Assembly: GCA_900291925.1 (NCBI GenBank)
Contig: UWYS01000011.1
Location: 558,001 to 622,000, forward strand
DNA: 64,000 bases
Origin: Thecaphora thlaspeos
Lineage: Eukaryota; Basidiomycota; Ustilaginomycetes; Urocystidales; Glomosporiaceae
Direction: 5' to 3'
Below the pieces are notes generated by a model. It was not told where the DNA came from. It saw only the letters and a program-made list of their open reading frames with translations, and made no database searches. Position 1 is the stretch's first letter; each line of letters opens with the position of its first letter. The translations under genes were made by a program, and so were the position numbers. Below, in pieces: positions 32,897 through 45,545 of this stretch.

Positions 32897-33483
32897 TCAC
32901 GCCGCTTTCGTCGTCGCCAAGCTGCCGCGCCGGTTCCGGCCGGCGACGGTGACACGGCTCGGCTCCGTCGAGTGCGTTCCAACCTCGCCGCGCCCCTTCT
33001 CGGGTCCGAGCTCCTGCCGAATCGTGAGACCAACAAACGTGCCGACGCCGCCCAGGCCAATCACCAGGACGATCGCCGGCCCTCGTACCGCCCAGCTGCG
33101 GTCCGGGAAGAAGCTTTGCACGATGGCATCCGGGGGCAAGAAGGGCTGGGAAAGGTTGGCCCAGTCAATGGGGGCCACCGTCGTCGTCAGCCGTCGGCGG
33201 GGTGATCTACGCAGAGTGTCTCGGCGCCACGTCATGCGTCACCTACCGTGAGTATGGCCCAGGTGGTGTAGCACGCGACGAGGACGATCGTGGCGACCAA
33301 GCAGATGCTACCGCATGCTCGGTTGGATGCCTTCTGTGTGTTCGATGGCAGCAAGGCACAGTTGACCGGAAAGGAGTAGTCAGTCGACCATTGCCCGGGC
33401 GCAGTGCATCGGCGGACCAGGGGACCCGTAGCGGCGTGGTGTTCAAGCATTGCCTGTGCACGTACCGAGCTGCGGCAGGACAT
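32897..33483 (-). CDS. DPM2: DPM2, regulatory subunit of dolichol-phosphate-mannose synthase
   Basis: DPM2 is a small ER membrane protein that stabilises dolichol-phosphate-mannose synthase and also acts in GPI-anchor synthesis. Predicted exons are 33466-33483 (six codons, MSCRSS), 33247-33333 and 32897-33145, giving 117 residues. TM1 is SICLVATIVLVACYTTWAIL. The exon join gives TPFLPPDAIVQSFFPDRSWA, the characteristic DPM2 lumenal loop. TM2 is GPAIVLVIGLGGVGTFVGLT. The second exon pair was chosen by this loop and by phase. The six-codon first exon is the least certain part. The tail beyond TM2 (about 40 residues) is longer than usual, so the true stop or an extra intron should be checked. 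Confidence 0.8.
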
Positions 33484-33991
33484 GGCTATGGCGTTTGCTG
33501 GTGAAGCAGGGGTCACGGGGTGACGGTCGATCTCTTGACCGCAGGCCGACTCTGGCGGGCGCGGGGCCAGTGAGCTAGATTACACCTGTAAGGCGACGCC
33601 ATTCGTGCGAAAGGCGGATGATGCGGATGGTGATCGAGGCGAGAGGGCGAGCAAGCTGCTCTGGCGTCCGGCTTCGGAATTGAATTGCCTTGGCGACCAC
33701 GTCGGGCGGCGAGAAGTTCTTCTCATTTTCGATTTGACTTGTCCCGAGGCGGCCCGCACCGAATTCAAGTCGGTCGATCCTGCATTCTAATTGCGCGGCG
33801 GGTCGAGGTTTGAAAAGCGGCGTGGTCGTTGCGTTGCTCGAGCGCAACGGCCAGCGGGCAGAGGCGTCCGCTCGCCCGCTCGGCGCTGCCCGTTTTCCTC
33901 CTTTCTCCTTGCCACCTCTCCTCCCTCCCTCCCCCGCCCTTTCTTCTCCCTACATCCTCGACCTACCCACCCTCCCTCATCACTCACCAAC
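33484..33991. promoter_or_regulatory. Divergent promoter region DPM2/ATP synthase beta
   Basis: About 500 bp separate the two starts. A strong CT-rich tract (33893-33970) directly precedes the ATP synthase ATG, as is common for highly expressed fungal genes. No repeat or RNA gene is seen. Confidence 0.5.
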
Positions 33992-35832
<1,841 letters not shown>

Positions 35833-36325
35833 ATTGGATGGAGCGCACCGGGCTGCCGCGTCGCACGCGAGAGCCGGAATGACGGAATCGAACGCACTCC
35901 TTGGGCCCCCTTAGATTCGACCGACGGTCTCGTTTCCTTCTCTCTCTACTTTTCTGTGATGCCCGGAAAGCCCCTCGTACTCTGTCCCCGAAGCATCTCA
36001 TCTCCGAAGAAATCTTACAAAGCGAACCAGTAACCTGTGACGACGACGACGCCCGTTGGCAGCTAGCTAGCTGGCGGCTGTCTTCCGGCTCGACTCGCTG
36101 CCCCCTGCTGCCAAACCTATAGACTGCACCGGGTGAGGCTGAGACGATCATCAGAACCCTTAGGGACAAAGGGATTGCCACTATCAGCATACATATGCGA
36201 GGTCCGGTGGAGGCCCTATTCCGAGCTAACTATTCTACAACGCGCGCTGCCAAGCTGGTGGGTGAGGTTGGGCATATTCCGTGGGCGTGTGAGCGTGCGT
36301 GAGTGCGTGTGACGTGCCGCTTCCA
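35833..36325. other. Convergent 3' region between ATP2 and XPF
   Basis: About 490 bp between two stops. No gene or structured element recognised. Confidence 0.6.
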
Positions 36326-39300
36326 TCAGCGCTGCTGCTTGACGTCCCTTTGGACAAAGTTGAGCAGCTGCCGGCCCGGCTCGACGCCGATGAGGTCCCG
36401 CAATTCGTCGGCTGACATGTCGCACAGGTCCGCCAAGTCCCTGACCTGACTCATGATGTAGCGGTAGTTCTTGGTGTTGACACCCGGCAGAGCGCGGAGC
36501 ATGTCTTGCGGCGCCAGGTTGAACGAGTGCTCGCTGTTCGGGTGGATGGTTGGGCCCCTCTGCGCTTGGCCCGCGCCGCCCATGGGCTCCTCGAGGCCTA
36601 CCATCGCCACGCGCGCAGCGTCTGGTTCGTCAAAGTTCTGCTTCAGCTCGGCGAAGATGTCGGCCGTGGCAAAGGGCGAGCTGGACCATATCACGCGAAG
36701 CCGGGGAAAGGCCGACGTTAAGAGGACCAGTTTCGCCTGGATGTCGAGCTCCGAGTTTGCACCACGCACGGCGACGCCTTTCCCCTCGTTCAACGTCTGG
36801 TGCAAAAGACGACGCTCAGTGGCCGTCAGTCTCGGTCCCGTCCGTGCAAGGATCCGGAGCGAGGAACGCACTACTCACCTGCAGGGAAAAGGACTTGTCC
36901 TGCTCGAACTCGATGAGAAGGATCGGATGCTGGTAGTGCACGCTCATCAACTCACATTGGGTGTAGCTGCAACCAATTGAAGCGATGGCAGGCCACGGTC
37001 AATAAGTCAAGGATCGTCAAAATGCAATGCGATCGACAGCGCGCAAGCAAACTCACAGGCGACCCGAGTTGAAGCTCTGGACCAGGTCTGGAAGGCTCTT
37101 CCTTTCCACGCACATGGTGGGGGAGAGTATATAGTCTCCGATCTGCAGCGTGCAGGGCACGACCTGGATGTTGGCCGCATGTAGCATCGAGGGCAGGCTT
37201 GAGCGGAACTCTCGCATGTCGACGATGATCCTCGGTGGCTCCGCTGTTGCGGTCCGCTGTCCGCCTGCCACCCGGCTGCTGACCGTCCGAAGGAATCTCT
37301 GGTCAGCATCCTCAGCCATGGGTCGGCCGTCCGCCGTCAGTGGAAGCGCCATATTGGACTTTGAGCGGATGAGCCGCTCGAAAGCCTCCTTTTCCCGCCG
37401 GAGCGCGCTGAGATAGCGCTGTTCCTCGACCGAGTCGGCGTAAATCAAGAAGTACACCCGAGCGCCGATCCCCGGGTTGGTGCTTCGGTACACCTCGATC
37501 CTTCTGACGAACGCGGGATCCGGGTCGTACATGACGAAAAATCGTGGCCGCAGCTCCTGCAGCACCTTGTCGTCCTGATCGCCTCGGTAGGGCCGGACTA
37601 CGACGAGGTTTTCCATGCTCAGCATGCCGAAGAAAGCGTCGAACTCAACCTCATCCATGTCCGCCAAGTGGCTCGCTGCATCGCCGGTTCCCTCGTCCCC
37701 AAAGTCCGACTGAGCTCGGGCCAGGGCAGACTCGATGCTGAAGGGCGGAGCAGGCATGGCAAAGAAAGAGAACAAAACCGTCAGGCTCGACCACGCAATA
37801 CGGTTCGTAACGCTCGGCAACTTACAATTTAGAGACGTGTCCAGCTTCCTCTTCGAGCGCCTCGCCACCACCCTCTGATGGGGCGCCATTTGCGTAGCGA
37901 CTGCCGGCAATGCCTGGGCCACCTCCCCTTTGCCTTCGCCTCTTGTACTGCTGCTGCTGTCCGCGTTGCTGATAAGCTGCCTTGCGTTTGAGAGCTTCAG
38001 AGGTGACCTGTTCCTTCAATCCCGGCCGCTCCCGCCTTCCCTCCGTCGAGGATGTGGACGGATGCTGGCCGTCGACCCTGAGATTTGCTTTGATCTTTCC
38101 GAGACCGCCCTTCCAGAAGAAGTAGTCGCGCAGCAGCCGGCGCATGAGGACCTTTCCAGGACCATCGCCAGGGCTCTTGTGCATTGTCGACAGGATCTCT
38201 CGAATCTGCGAACACGTCCGCTCCGAGTTGGTCATGATCAAGATCGTGTTGTTCGTTGGGCCGGTAAGATTGACGTCTGAGAAGTGGATCTCCTGCTCGA
38301 TCTCGTCGAGAACCTCCTTCAAGAGGTGCCATTTAGGTAGCTCCTCGAGGACTGGCGTGACATGCTCGGGGATGTGTGCATCGTCCGAGGCAGGGCGGCT
38401 GGACCGGCGTTGGTCTGCATCAGTATTTGCTTCGGCCTCTCGCAGGGCTTCCTCTGCGTCCTCGTCGATGTCATCCGAAGGGTTCGGCGGGGCCGATGCG
38501 GGTTTCTCGTTCCAGATGTACGCGCGTCGCTTGGCTTCGAGGAAGATGGTGTTGGCTGCGTCCATGTAGAGCCAAGGCGACTGGTTCTGCCTGGCTGTAC
38601 CGCTCGCCGTTGTGGTATTGGAGGCGAGAATCGTCTCGAGGAACGAGTTGAACGTCACGGCGTCGTATGTGAGCAGGTAGCTGCGTGGGTGTGGGGATCG
38701 GTCGCGAGACCCGTCAACTCTTGTCCTGTCTCCGCACCTTCCGGCCGACCACCGAACTCACTTCAGCAGGCTTCTAAGGGTCGTCAGATCGCCGACAAGT
38801 TGCTTGGTCTTTCCGCTGACGCGATGCCATACAGGATCAAGCTGACGTCTGACCATGACGTCGAAAGCTCTGAAGATAGCATTCTCGATCGAGAAGTCGT
38901 CGGTCTCCACCTGGAGGCGCAGGCGGTCCGGTCGACAATCAGGCGTCAGCGACTGCTCGAAAGAGATCAGGACGTGACACCAACAGGCGACCCACGTTTG
39001 CGTTACCTCGCTTCAGCTCCGACAGTGTGGCGTCCAGGCACTCGACGATGGCGGTCTGGATGTCGCGCATAGAACGGCTCAAGGGCTGGTGGAGCTCTAT
39101 GACGTCTGCTTTCCTCTGTCCGAGATCCTTGTTCGTCTGCTTGTGAAAGCTACCGTAGCAGAGTCCAGAGTCGGCGGTCAATACCAGCGTACGGGACAGG
39201 GACACAAGTGGGCAGATACGGAAGCTCACCGAGGCCACAGCTCCACCTTGCGGATCCTCAGTTGGCTCAGGACCGTCTGCAGAGGGCTCACCCCAATGGT

Positions 39301-40112
39301 GAAGTGCTCCGGGTCGTCGGAAAATGCCTTGAGAAAGCCATCCTGAGGCAGCCGAGGGGCGATCGATGCAGTTGCGATCAGAGAAGCAGCCCAACCGAGT
39401 CATCGAGCGCGCAGGTGCTCATGCTCACCTTGTTCTCTTGTCGATAGATGCGGAGGATGAAGGCCTCTACAGACATGGGCGAGACCCTAAGGAGAGTTTG
39501 CAAGCGGGGCTTGGTGGGTATCAGACACAGCGTTGACGGGAAGCGGAGAGGGTCTCGAGCTGCGCAGACTCACTTTTCAGCGTGCATCACGACGAGCCCT
39601 GTGATGAGGCCGGTGGGGATGCGCTTGCTTAGCATATCGACCACCAGGATGCGGGATGTGACGCTCAGGATTCCGCCGGATAGATACGTCTCTTGTCTGT
39701 GCAACCGTCGGTCAACGTTTGAATGAGGTAGGAGGGGAGAGTGACACCAAGAGGTCAGACCAGCGCAGGCCACGAAAATGACTGGGCGAGGCGAGGCGTA
39801 CCGTTGCTTTGCCGGCATCTCGTGGTGTATGGATCGCATGCCGGGTTTGCGGACGCCTATGGTTGTGAGCTCCTCGGCAATACCGGCCTCTTCCTCTGAG
39901 AAAGCGTTGACGAGAATGACGAGGTTCTTTGGGCCGTCGTAGAGTCTGAGCATGGTGCTGACGATGCGTCGCATGCCGAGACCGCGGGCGAGGATGACGA
40001 GAGCATCGCCTTCATCGGGGGAGTCGTCTGGGGCGGGTACGAGGGAGTTGATAATGGACTGGTGGAAGGGGAGCAAGGAGGCGCGTTCGAGGAGCGACTC
40101 GGTGGGTTGCAT
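36326..40112 (-). CDS. RAD1: XPF/ERCC4-family DNA repair endonuclease
   Basis: Structure-specific endonuclease that with ERCC1/Rad10 cuts 5' of lesions in nucleotide excision repair. Ten predicted exons (39802-40112, 39574-39696, 39429-39486, 39230-39342, 38996-39149, 38762-38910, 37826-38680, 37057-37737, 36879-36966, 36326-36796) join in frame to 1000 residues, the usual size. The N-terminal half is the inactive helicase-like region (GGILSVTSRILVVDMLSKRI, EAFILRIYRQENK, RRQLDPVWHRVSGKTKQLVG). The nuclease core has IIVDMREFRSSLP and the ERKxxxD motif in MCVERKSLPDLV. The C-terminus carries the tandem helix-hairpin-helix (DMLRALPGVNTKNYRYIM). Intron 5 (38911-38995) uses the unusual donor GTGGGT; the nearer GTAACG would break the frame. 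The gene is divergent from dihydrofolate reductase. Confidence 0.94.
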
Positions 40113-40471
40113 GGCGTGAGTGGAAGGGCGGAGAGGATCGAGGTCGACCTTTAAAGAGGATCGAGGTCGAGCGTTGACGTCGAGGACCCGGTCGCTGAAC
40201 TACGTGGAGGCACACGCGTTCCTCTCGCGCGGCATCCTGAGCGCATCGCCACCCACGCTCAACTCCTCTATACGCGTTGGCACCGTTCCCCTTGGAGGCG
40301 ACGCGACGCGCAGAGTGGAGCTCCTCTCGTGCGGCATCCTGAGCGCATCACCACCCACCCTCAACTCCTCTACACCCTTCTACACCCTTCTACACCCTAC
40401 ACCCTACACCCTACACCCTACACTCTACATTCTCCTGCTCACACATCACACCGCCCACACTTGCTGCAACT
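40113..40471. promoter_or_regulatory. Divergent promoter XPF/dihydrofolate reductase with repeats
   Basis: The 359-bp region contains a duplicated block of about 51 bp (40221-40271 and 40323-40373, roughly 90% identical), two GAGGATCGAGGTCGA copies (40133 and 40155) and the CCTACAC-type array. The whole shared promoter is therefore made of direct repeats. Confidence 0.75.
40369..40432 (+). repeat. CTACACC(CTT) short tandem repeat
   Basis: Two 10-nt units CTACACCCTT are followed by about five 7-nt units CTACACC. It resembles a degenerate telomere-like repeat but the unit is not the common fungal CCCTAA. It sits about 40-100 bp before the dihydrofolate reductase ATG, so it may lie in the promoter or 5' UTR. 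Confidence 0.9.
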
Positions 40472-41371
40472 ATGACCAGCTCTTGCGGCCTCGCGGCGCC
40501 CCTCCGAATGACCGTCATCGCCGCCGCAACAATGAGCAACGCACTGGGCCAGCGAGGCGGCCTCCCTTGGAAGCTCAAGGGCGAGATGGCCTACTTTCGC
40601 AAGGCCACCCTCTCCCTCACTCTGGGATGCAACGCTCAATCTTACATCAACGCCGTCATCATGGGCAGAAAGACCTGGGCCAGCATACCGCCCAAGTTCC
40701 GACCTCTCAAGCACCGTGTCAACATCGTCATCGGCCGTTCCCAGACCGCAGCAGAACTTGGCATGTAAGTCAGCAACCCCGCGCCTTTGACAAGCTGCGC
40801 CCCAACGCCGTCTGAACCGCCTTTGTTCTCTGCTCCCCCACCATGCAGATCCAACGGCGACGATGCCTGGCTCTTCTCCTCCATCGAGGAAGCCGTCGAC
40901 TATCTCAAGAGCCGAACAAGCTCCAGCTCGTCCTCTCCGGCTGCCCACGCCACCGCCGCTGCTATCGACCGAGTCTTTGTCATTGGCGGGGCGCAACTGT
41001 ATGCCGAATGCATCAAAGGCGCCTGCTCAAACGAGCAGCGACCTTACCTCGTCGACCGCTTGCTCATCACGAGGATCCTCCATCCCGAGTACCCTGATTG
41101 CGACGCTTTCCTCCCCGAGATCCGCGATCAAGCGCAGCTCCAGCACGACACGCAGCTCGCCACGCATGCGGCTAAGGGAGACGAGCCCGACGCAAACGTC
41201 TTGCACCCTCTCGACAAGCGCGAATGGCATAGCTCATCTGCCGACGAGCTCAGATGCTACCTCGCCTTCTCGAATCAGCCACAGGATGGGCAGGATCGCC
41301 TCGGAGACTCCTTGCAGGAAGAGAGCGGCGTACTCTACCAATTTCAGATGTGGACTAAGGAGCAACTTTAG
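40472..41371 (+). CDS. DFR1: Dihydrofolate reductase
   Basis: Reduces dihydrofolate to tetrahydrofolate with NADPH for thymidylate and one-carbon metabolism. Exons 40472-40764 and 40849-41371 (intron 84 nt) give 271 residues, longer than bacterial or animal enzymes but similar to some fungal ones. VIAAATMSNALGQRGGLPWK is the N-terminal folate/NADPH-binding strand and Met20-type loop. The acidic substrate-binding residue is in LKGEMAYFRKAT. VIMGRKTWASIPPKFRPL and RVNIVIGRS are the cofactor-binding region, and DRVFVIGGAQLYAECI is the conserved Gly-Gly loop. Insertions (a Ser/Ala run near SSSSSSPAAHATAAA and an acidic stretch near the C-terminus) account for the extra length. A second in-frame ATG at 40508 could serve as an alternative start. 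Confidence 0.95.
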
Positions 41372-41505
41372 CGTGGTGGCGTTTACAATGACAAGAGGGA
41401 TGCAGAAACGAGCGTGATGCGGGCCATGCCGTGTCGGCTGGTGTCCCACGGGACGGTATCATCGGTCACAATGTTGTCGAGATGGAGCCAAAATTATGTT
41501 GGTGT

Positions 41506-43244
41506 TTACTGTTCCAGCGGCTTGCGAGCAACGAAAAGCTGCAGCGAGCGGGCCAAAGAGAGAGGTTGTCGAGTCAGTATTGACGCTTCGTCTTCACACA
41601 TCCATCCATTGCCACGGGGCGAGGGGGCGACTCATGACGCCACCGCCGCAGCAGCGCACACTCACCATCATGGGCGTCTGCAAAGGATAGACGTAGCACG
41701 AGTGGAAGACCGTACCATGGGCGCAAAGTAGAGGGGTGTAAGCGACAGACATCTGGCAGACGGGAACGGAGCCGCGCTGGGCCCAGGCAGGCAACGTACA
41801 AATAGCTTGGCCCTGCCACCGGCCACCAGGGCCTCGGCGGCAACGATGAGGGATTCTCCGACATCGTGAGTGCCCTTGGGCGCCAGGCCAATCCGCTCAA
41901 GAATCTTGACGGTCGTCTGCGTGGTGATTTTGCCGAGCTTCGTCATTCTGATAATAGGAAAGGGAATGCAAAACGGCATCGAATGCGTCGGATCCCAAAG
42001 TTGTCAGATAGCTTGCAGGCGGCAATGTAGCTGTGCGTGGACTGCATCACTCACCGGATGACCGTGAAGGCGTCCCAGATGGTCTGGCACTTTCGGATGT
42101 CGCCCTCGAGGGGGTAGTACCAAGGGATCTTGTCGCCTCGGTCGGCGAGGTCCTCTTCGTGCTCGATCTCGAAGCCAACCGTCTTGAGCGCGGACCGCGC
42201 CGCCTCGATGCTCCTCATCTCGGGGATGCCGTCGCCTACCTCAATTCCGTGTGCGATGCGCTTGTGCTCGGGGATGGAAGGGTCCCATGCATCGGTCATG
42301 CACCACTCGTAGACGCCGAACTGCGCAGCAGGATGCAGTTTGGGTGTGAGGTTCGAGCGTCAGCTTCCTCCTCTCGACATCAGCCTTACGAGCCGGGGCG
42401 CAGACCGACATACGCTCGTGTACTCACAATTCCGCCGGGCTTGAGGACCTTCTTGATCTGACCGTAAATACCCTCCCAGTTGGGAGCATGGCAGGTGGCT
42501 TCGATGGCGTAGACGGCATCAAAGGAGTTTTCGCCGAACTGTTCGTCAAGCTTCATAAAGTCACCCTTAACGACTGCGAGCACGGGCGAGATTGCAGACG
42601 GCCAAGAAAGCGATTCGAGAACAGAGGTAGCGGACGTCAGATGAGGCGCCGGGCTGTGACGTTTGAACTGTACATCGCTGGGAGCTCAGGCACGCAGCGA
42701 AGATCACTCACACCCAATCTGGCTCTCCAGGCCGGCGGCGGCGGTGTACTTGCGAGCACGCTGCACCTGATACTCGTTGTTGTTGAGGCCAACGATGTTG
42801 ACGTCGGCGAAGCGGGCGATCTCACGAGCGGGGCCACCGACGCCGCAGCCGACGTCGAGAACGCGCATCTTGGGCTTGAGCTGCATGGTGTGGGCGAGGT
42901 AGTGCTCGTGGCGAGCGATGGCCTGGTAAAAGGCCTCGCCGGGGTAGTATCGCGCGAAGTGGAAGTTCTGGCCCCAGCCGTACTCGTAGAGGTCAGTGGC
43001 ACCATCGTAGTAGCCTGTCACAAGAAAGGGGGGGGAAACCAAAGGGCCCGAACGTTGAGCTGACAGTGCGACCTGCGGAGAGCTGGCGACATCTTGTCAG
43101 TGGCTCACCGTTTACGACGCTGGTGTACTCGTTGAGACGGTTTGCCATGTCGGTGCTTGTGTCGTCCTTGGAGTCCTTCTGCCAGAACTTGGTGTAGTTG
43201 GCGATGCCCTCATTGTTGCGGACGTTTTGAGCGGTGGGAGCCAT
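41506..43244 (-). CDS. ERG6: Sterol 24-C-methyltransferase
   Basis: Methylates zymosterol at C-24 with S-adenosylmethionine in ergosterol synthesis, in the ER or on lipid droplets. Seven exons (43109-43244, 42712-43014, 42428-42573, 42055-42320, 41800-41947, 41666-41677, 41506-41538) join in frame to 347 residues. Sterol-binding region I is [21 protein letters not shown] motif I is [15 protein letters not shown], and [18 protein letters not shown] is the conserved acidic/sterol segment. [12 protein letters not shown] and [20 protein letters not shown] are also typical. Exon 6 is a 12-nt microexon encoding TPMM. With it the protein ends [18 protein letters not shown], the expected family terminus; reading through instead gives unrelated sequence. 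The gene is divergent from MOG1. Confidence 0.96.
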
Positions 43245-43565
43245 TCTAAGGGTCGGGGGGGCGGGGGGCAGGCGGGCGGAAGGATACAAGTAGAGCCACT
43301 CAGCAGGGCGCCGAGAAAAGACAAGCAAACGGTCGACGGTGCTGTCTCTTGACAGCAGGTGCTCACTTGTGTAAGAATAATGCGGTAGGGTGGCGTAGGT
43401 ACGAGGGAAAGGGGGAAGATGGGGGAAGGGGGTCGTTACGAAGGAGAGTCTCGGCGAACGAGGGACAGGGCAGGGCAGCGCAAGGCAGGACAGGGACACG
43501 GAGGGGTCGAGCCCACCCTGTCTGTCTGTCTGTCAATCGATCAGGCCATCTTCCGCCATCCCAGC

Positions 43566-43597
<32 letters not shown>

Positions 43598-44018
43598 GAG
43601 GGCACCGCACGCCGCCCAACACGGTGCAGCAACTACCCTTGATTTGTCGGCAGCATCCGAGCTGTGAGCAGAGGCGAGGCAGCGTCTGCTGCTGTACTGT
43701 AGCCGCCGCCCTCTTGGCCGGCTTCCCGGGTCCGACACCTTACTGTGTTCCCTTGCCTCACTCCGCGCAACCCCGCGGAACGAGGTCGATGGCCTGATTC
43801 GGCGCATCGAGCGCGCATTCGCCGCTTCGGATCCGCAACTGAGCCCGCCCCTCCCTCCTCCCGACGAGCCGCACAGCCTCGCTTTTGGACTGCGCCGACG
43901 ACCCCACCTCGACACCTACGCGACCCCAGCTCGTAGCCGCTCGATCCATTCAGATTCTCACTGCTTGACACCGCTGCGCTTGCGCTATACGCCAAACTCA
44001 CTCACTCCCTCGCTCGCC
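43245..44018. other. Divergent promoter region ERG6/MOG1 with CAG repeat
   Basis: Contains ten perfect CAG units at 43567-43596 and a G-rich/purine stretch before ERG6. No gene is recognised; frames are short. Confidence 0.6.
43567..43596 (+). repeat. (CAG)10 microsatellite
   Basis: Ten uninterrupted CAG triplets in the intergenic region between two divergent starts. Not part of any gene model I can support. Confidence 0.97.
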
Positions 44019-44784
44019 ATGGCAGAGACTCGACAGCTCTTTGGCGGCGCCATCACGGCTCGCTTCGCTACCGGCTTCTTCGATGCCAGGTGAATAGCAA
44101 CCCCCCCTCCTTCTCCCATAGCCAAGTCTTGCAATGTACCCTCGACGACTCTCATCTGACGATGTCTTGCCCTTGCGTAACCTCTCACGCTTCCAACATA
44201 GCGAATTGCGACAGGTGCCGGACAACCAAGAGGTCCTCATTCGCAACGACTCGGACGTCAGCTGTATCGTCGAAGTCTTACAGCTAGCCACGGACGAAGG
44301 GGCGGGAGAGGGTGTGGACCAGGCCATCAGGTGAGCTGCCCCCCCCCCCCGGGAAAAACGATGTCCCCAGATCAGCCAGCTTGCTGACCAGGTGGCTATT
44401 CTCGCCCCGCTGTGCATCAGGTTCCACTTTGCATCGCTGGCACACGACAACTCGGCATCGAGCTCCAACATCGAAAACATCCGACACAACGTTGGCCAAT
44501 CAGCAACAAGCGGGGCGGCGAGCGATGCGACGCCGCGTCCTTCGTTGCTCGTCGGTACGCAAGTGGTCAAGAAATTCGGCAACGAGTCAGAGCCGGACGA
44601 CGTGGTGAGGATACGGGTAGCGCTCTGGCGCCTCGAGAGCAAGCAGATCGACCTCGTCATGAGCCTCAACGAGCCTCTAGCCAGGGGGCAAGACGCTGCG
44701 ACGGGTGGCAATGCAGAACTGGATCGCGCTTTCGAGGAGGCGGCGACGAGCTTAGAGGTGCGAGACTGGCCGTTGTTCGCGTAG
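44019..44784 (+). CDS. MOG1: MOG1, Ran-GTPase-binding nuclear transport factor
   Basis: MOG1 binds Ran and promotes nucleotide release, supporting nuclear protein import. Exons 44019-44089, 44202-44330 and 44421-44784 join in frame to 187 residues, the normal length. The family hallmarks are present: RQLFGGAITARFATGFFDAS near the start, then ELRQVPDNQEVLI, an acidic DSDVSCIVEVLQL strand, and FHFASLAHDN. The C-terminal part (VALWRLESKQIDLVMSLNEP) matches the beta-strand that closes the fold. Intron 2 includes a run of about 13 C. The start codon follows a CT-rich tract and is the first ATG of the frame. Confidence 0.93.
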
Positions 44785-45545
44785 GCGTTGCTCGAGACGT
44801 GGGTGGAGCGTCGCCTGCGTATGAGAGTAGCATCGACGTAGCCGGTTGGCGTGGTTTCGGACGGTCGGACGGAGAGCAAGGCGGCACACGACATGGGTGG
44901 TGGAGGTGGCGTAGGTCATGCCAGGGTGTCCACATGCGACGGGGTCAGCGTCCGAGTCGAGTTGGATGCAGTCCGAGGTACGGTAACGGTGGGACGAGAC
45001 GAGGGGGAAGTGCTGCCATTTGGGATGATATGATATGGTGAGCGACGATTTCTGAAAAGGAAAGAAAACCCTTGCAAGAAGCAAGATAAAGGATGCGCGC
45101 GAGAAGCGGCATCCTTCAACGCTCCCAATGTGGCAGGGCGGCGCTGGAGAGGTGTGTGAGTGTTTGCTGTGCGCTGGATTCAAGGGTCCCTCGGCCCTGC
45201 CTTTTGACCACCCCCCTTTTTCCCCCTTTGCCACCTCGACTCAGTTCTCTTCCCACCGTCACCATCAATCCAACACCATCATTATCGCCATCGCCATCGC
45301 CATCGCACTCGCACTCGCACTCGCACTCAACATCAGCATCGACATCAGCGACATCAACATCGCCGTCAGCCCCCTTCGCCCGATAAGCACGCAGCCCTGC
45401 CCTGATCTGACCTGACCCGACATCTCCCTCGTGGGCCCCGTGAAGCTCTTTTGGCAAATCGCCCTTTGCTCGACCCTCATCGCTTACACGCACTTCAGCC
45501 ACTCGTGAAAGGGCTCGACAAACATCCGTCGAGCAAAGTTTGGAC
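44785..45545. other. Intergenic region MOG1 to J-domain gene
   Basis: Contains short CATCGC/ACTCGC-type near-hexamer repeats at about 45285-45365. They give low-complexity frames on both strands. No gene recognised. Confidence 0.55.

Noticed and set aside
38953..39006. XPF intron 5 with donor GTAACG and acceptor at 38953
   Set aside because: It breaks the frame by one base and adds non-family residues; GTGGGT at 38995 with acceptor at 38911 restores ELKRGNANVETDDFSIENA.
40369..40432. Interstitial telomere
   Set aside because: The unit is CTACACC/CTACACCCTT, not a standard telomeric hexamer, and it sits in a normal gene promoter.
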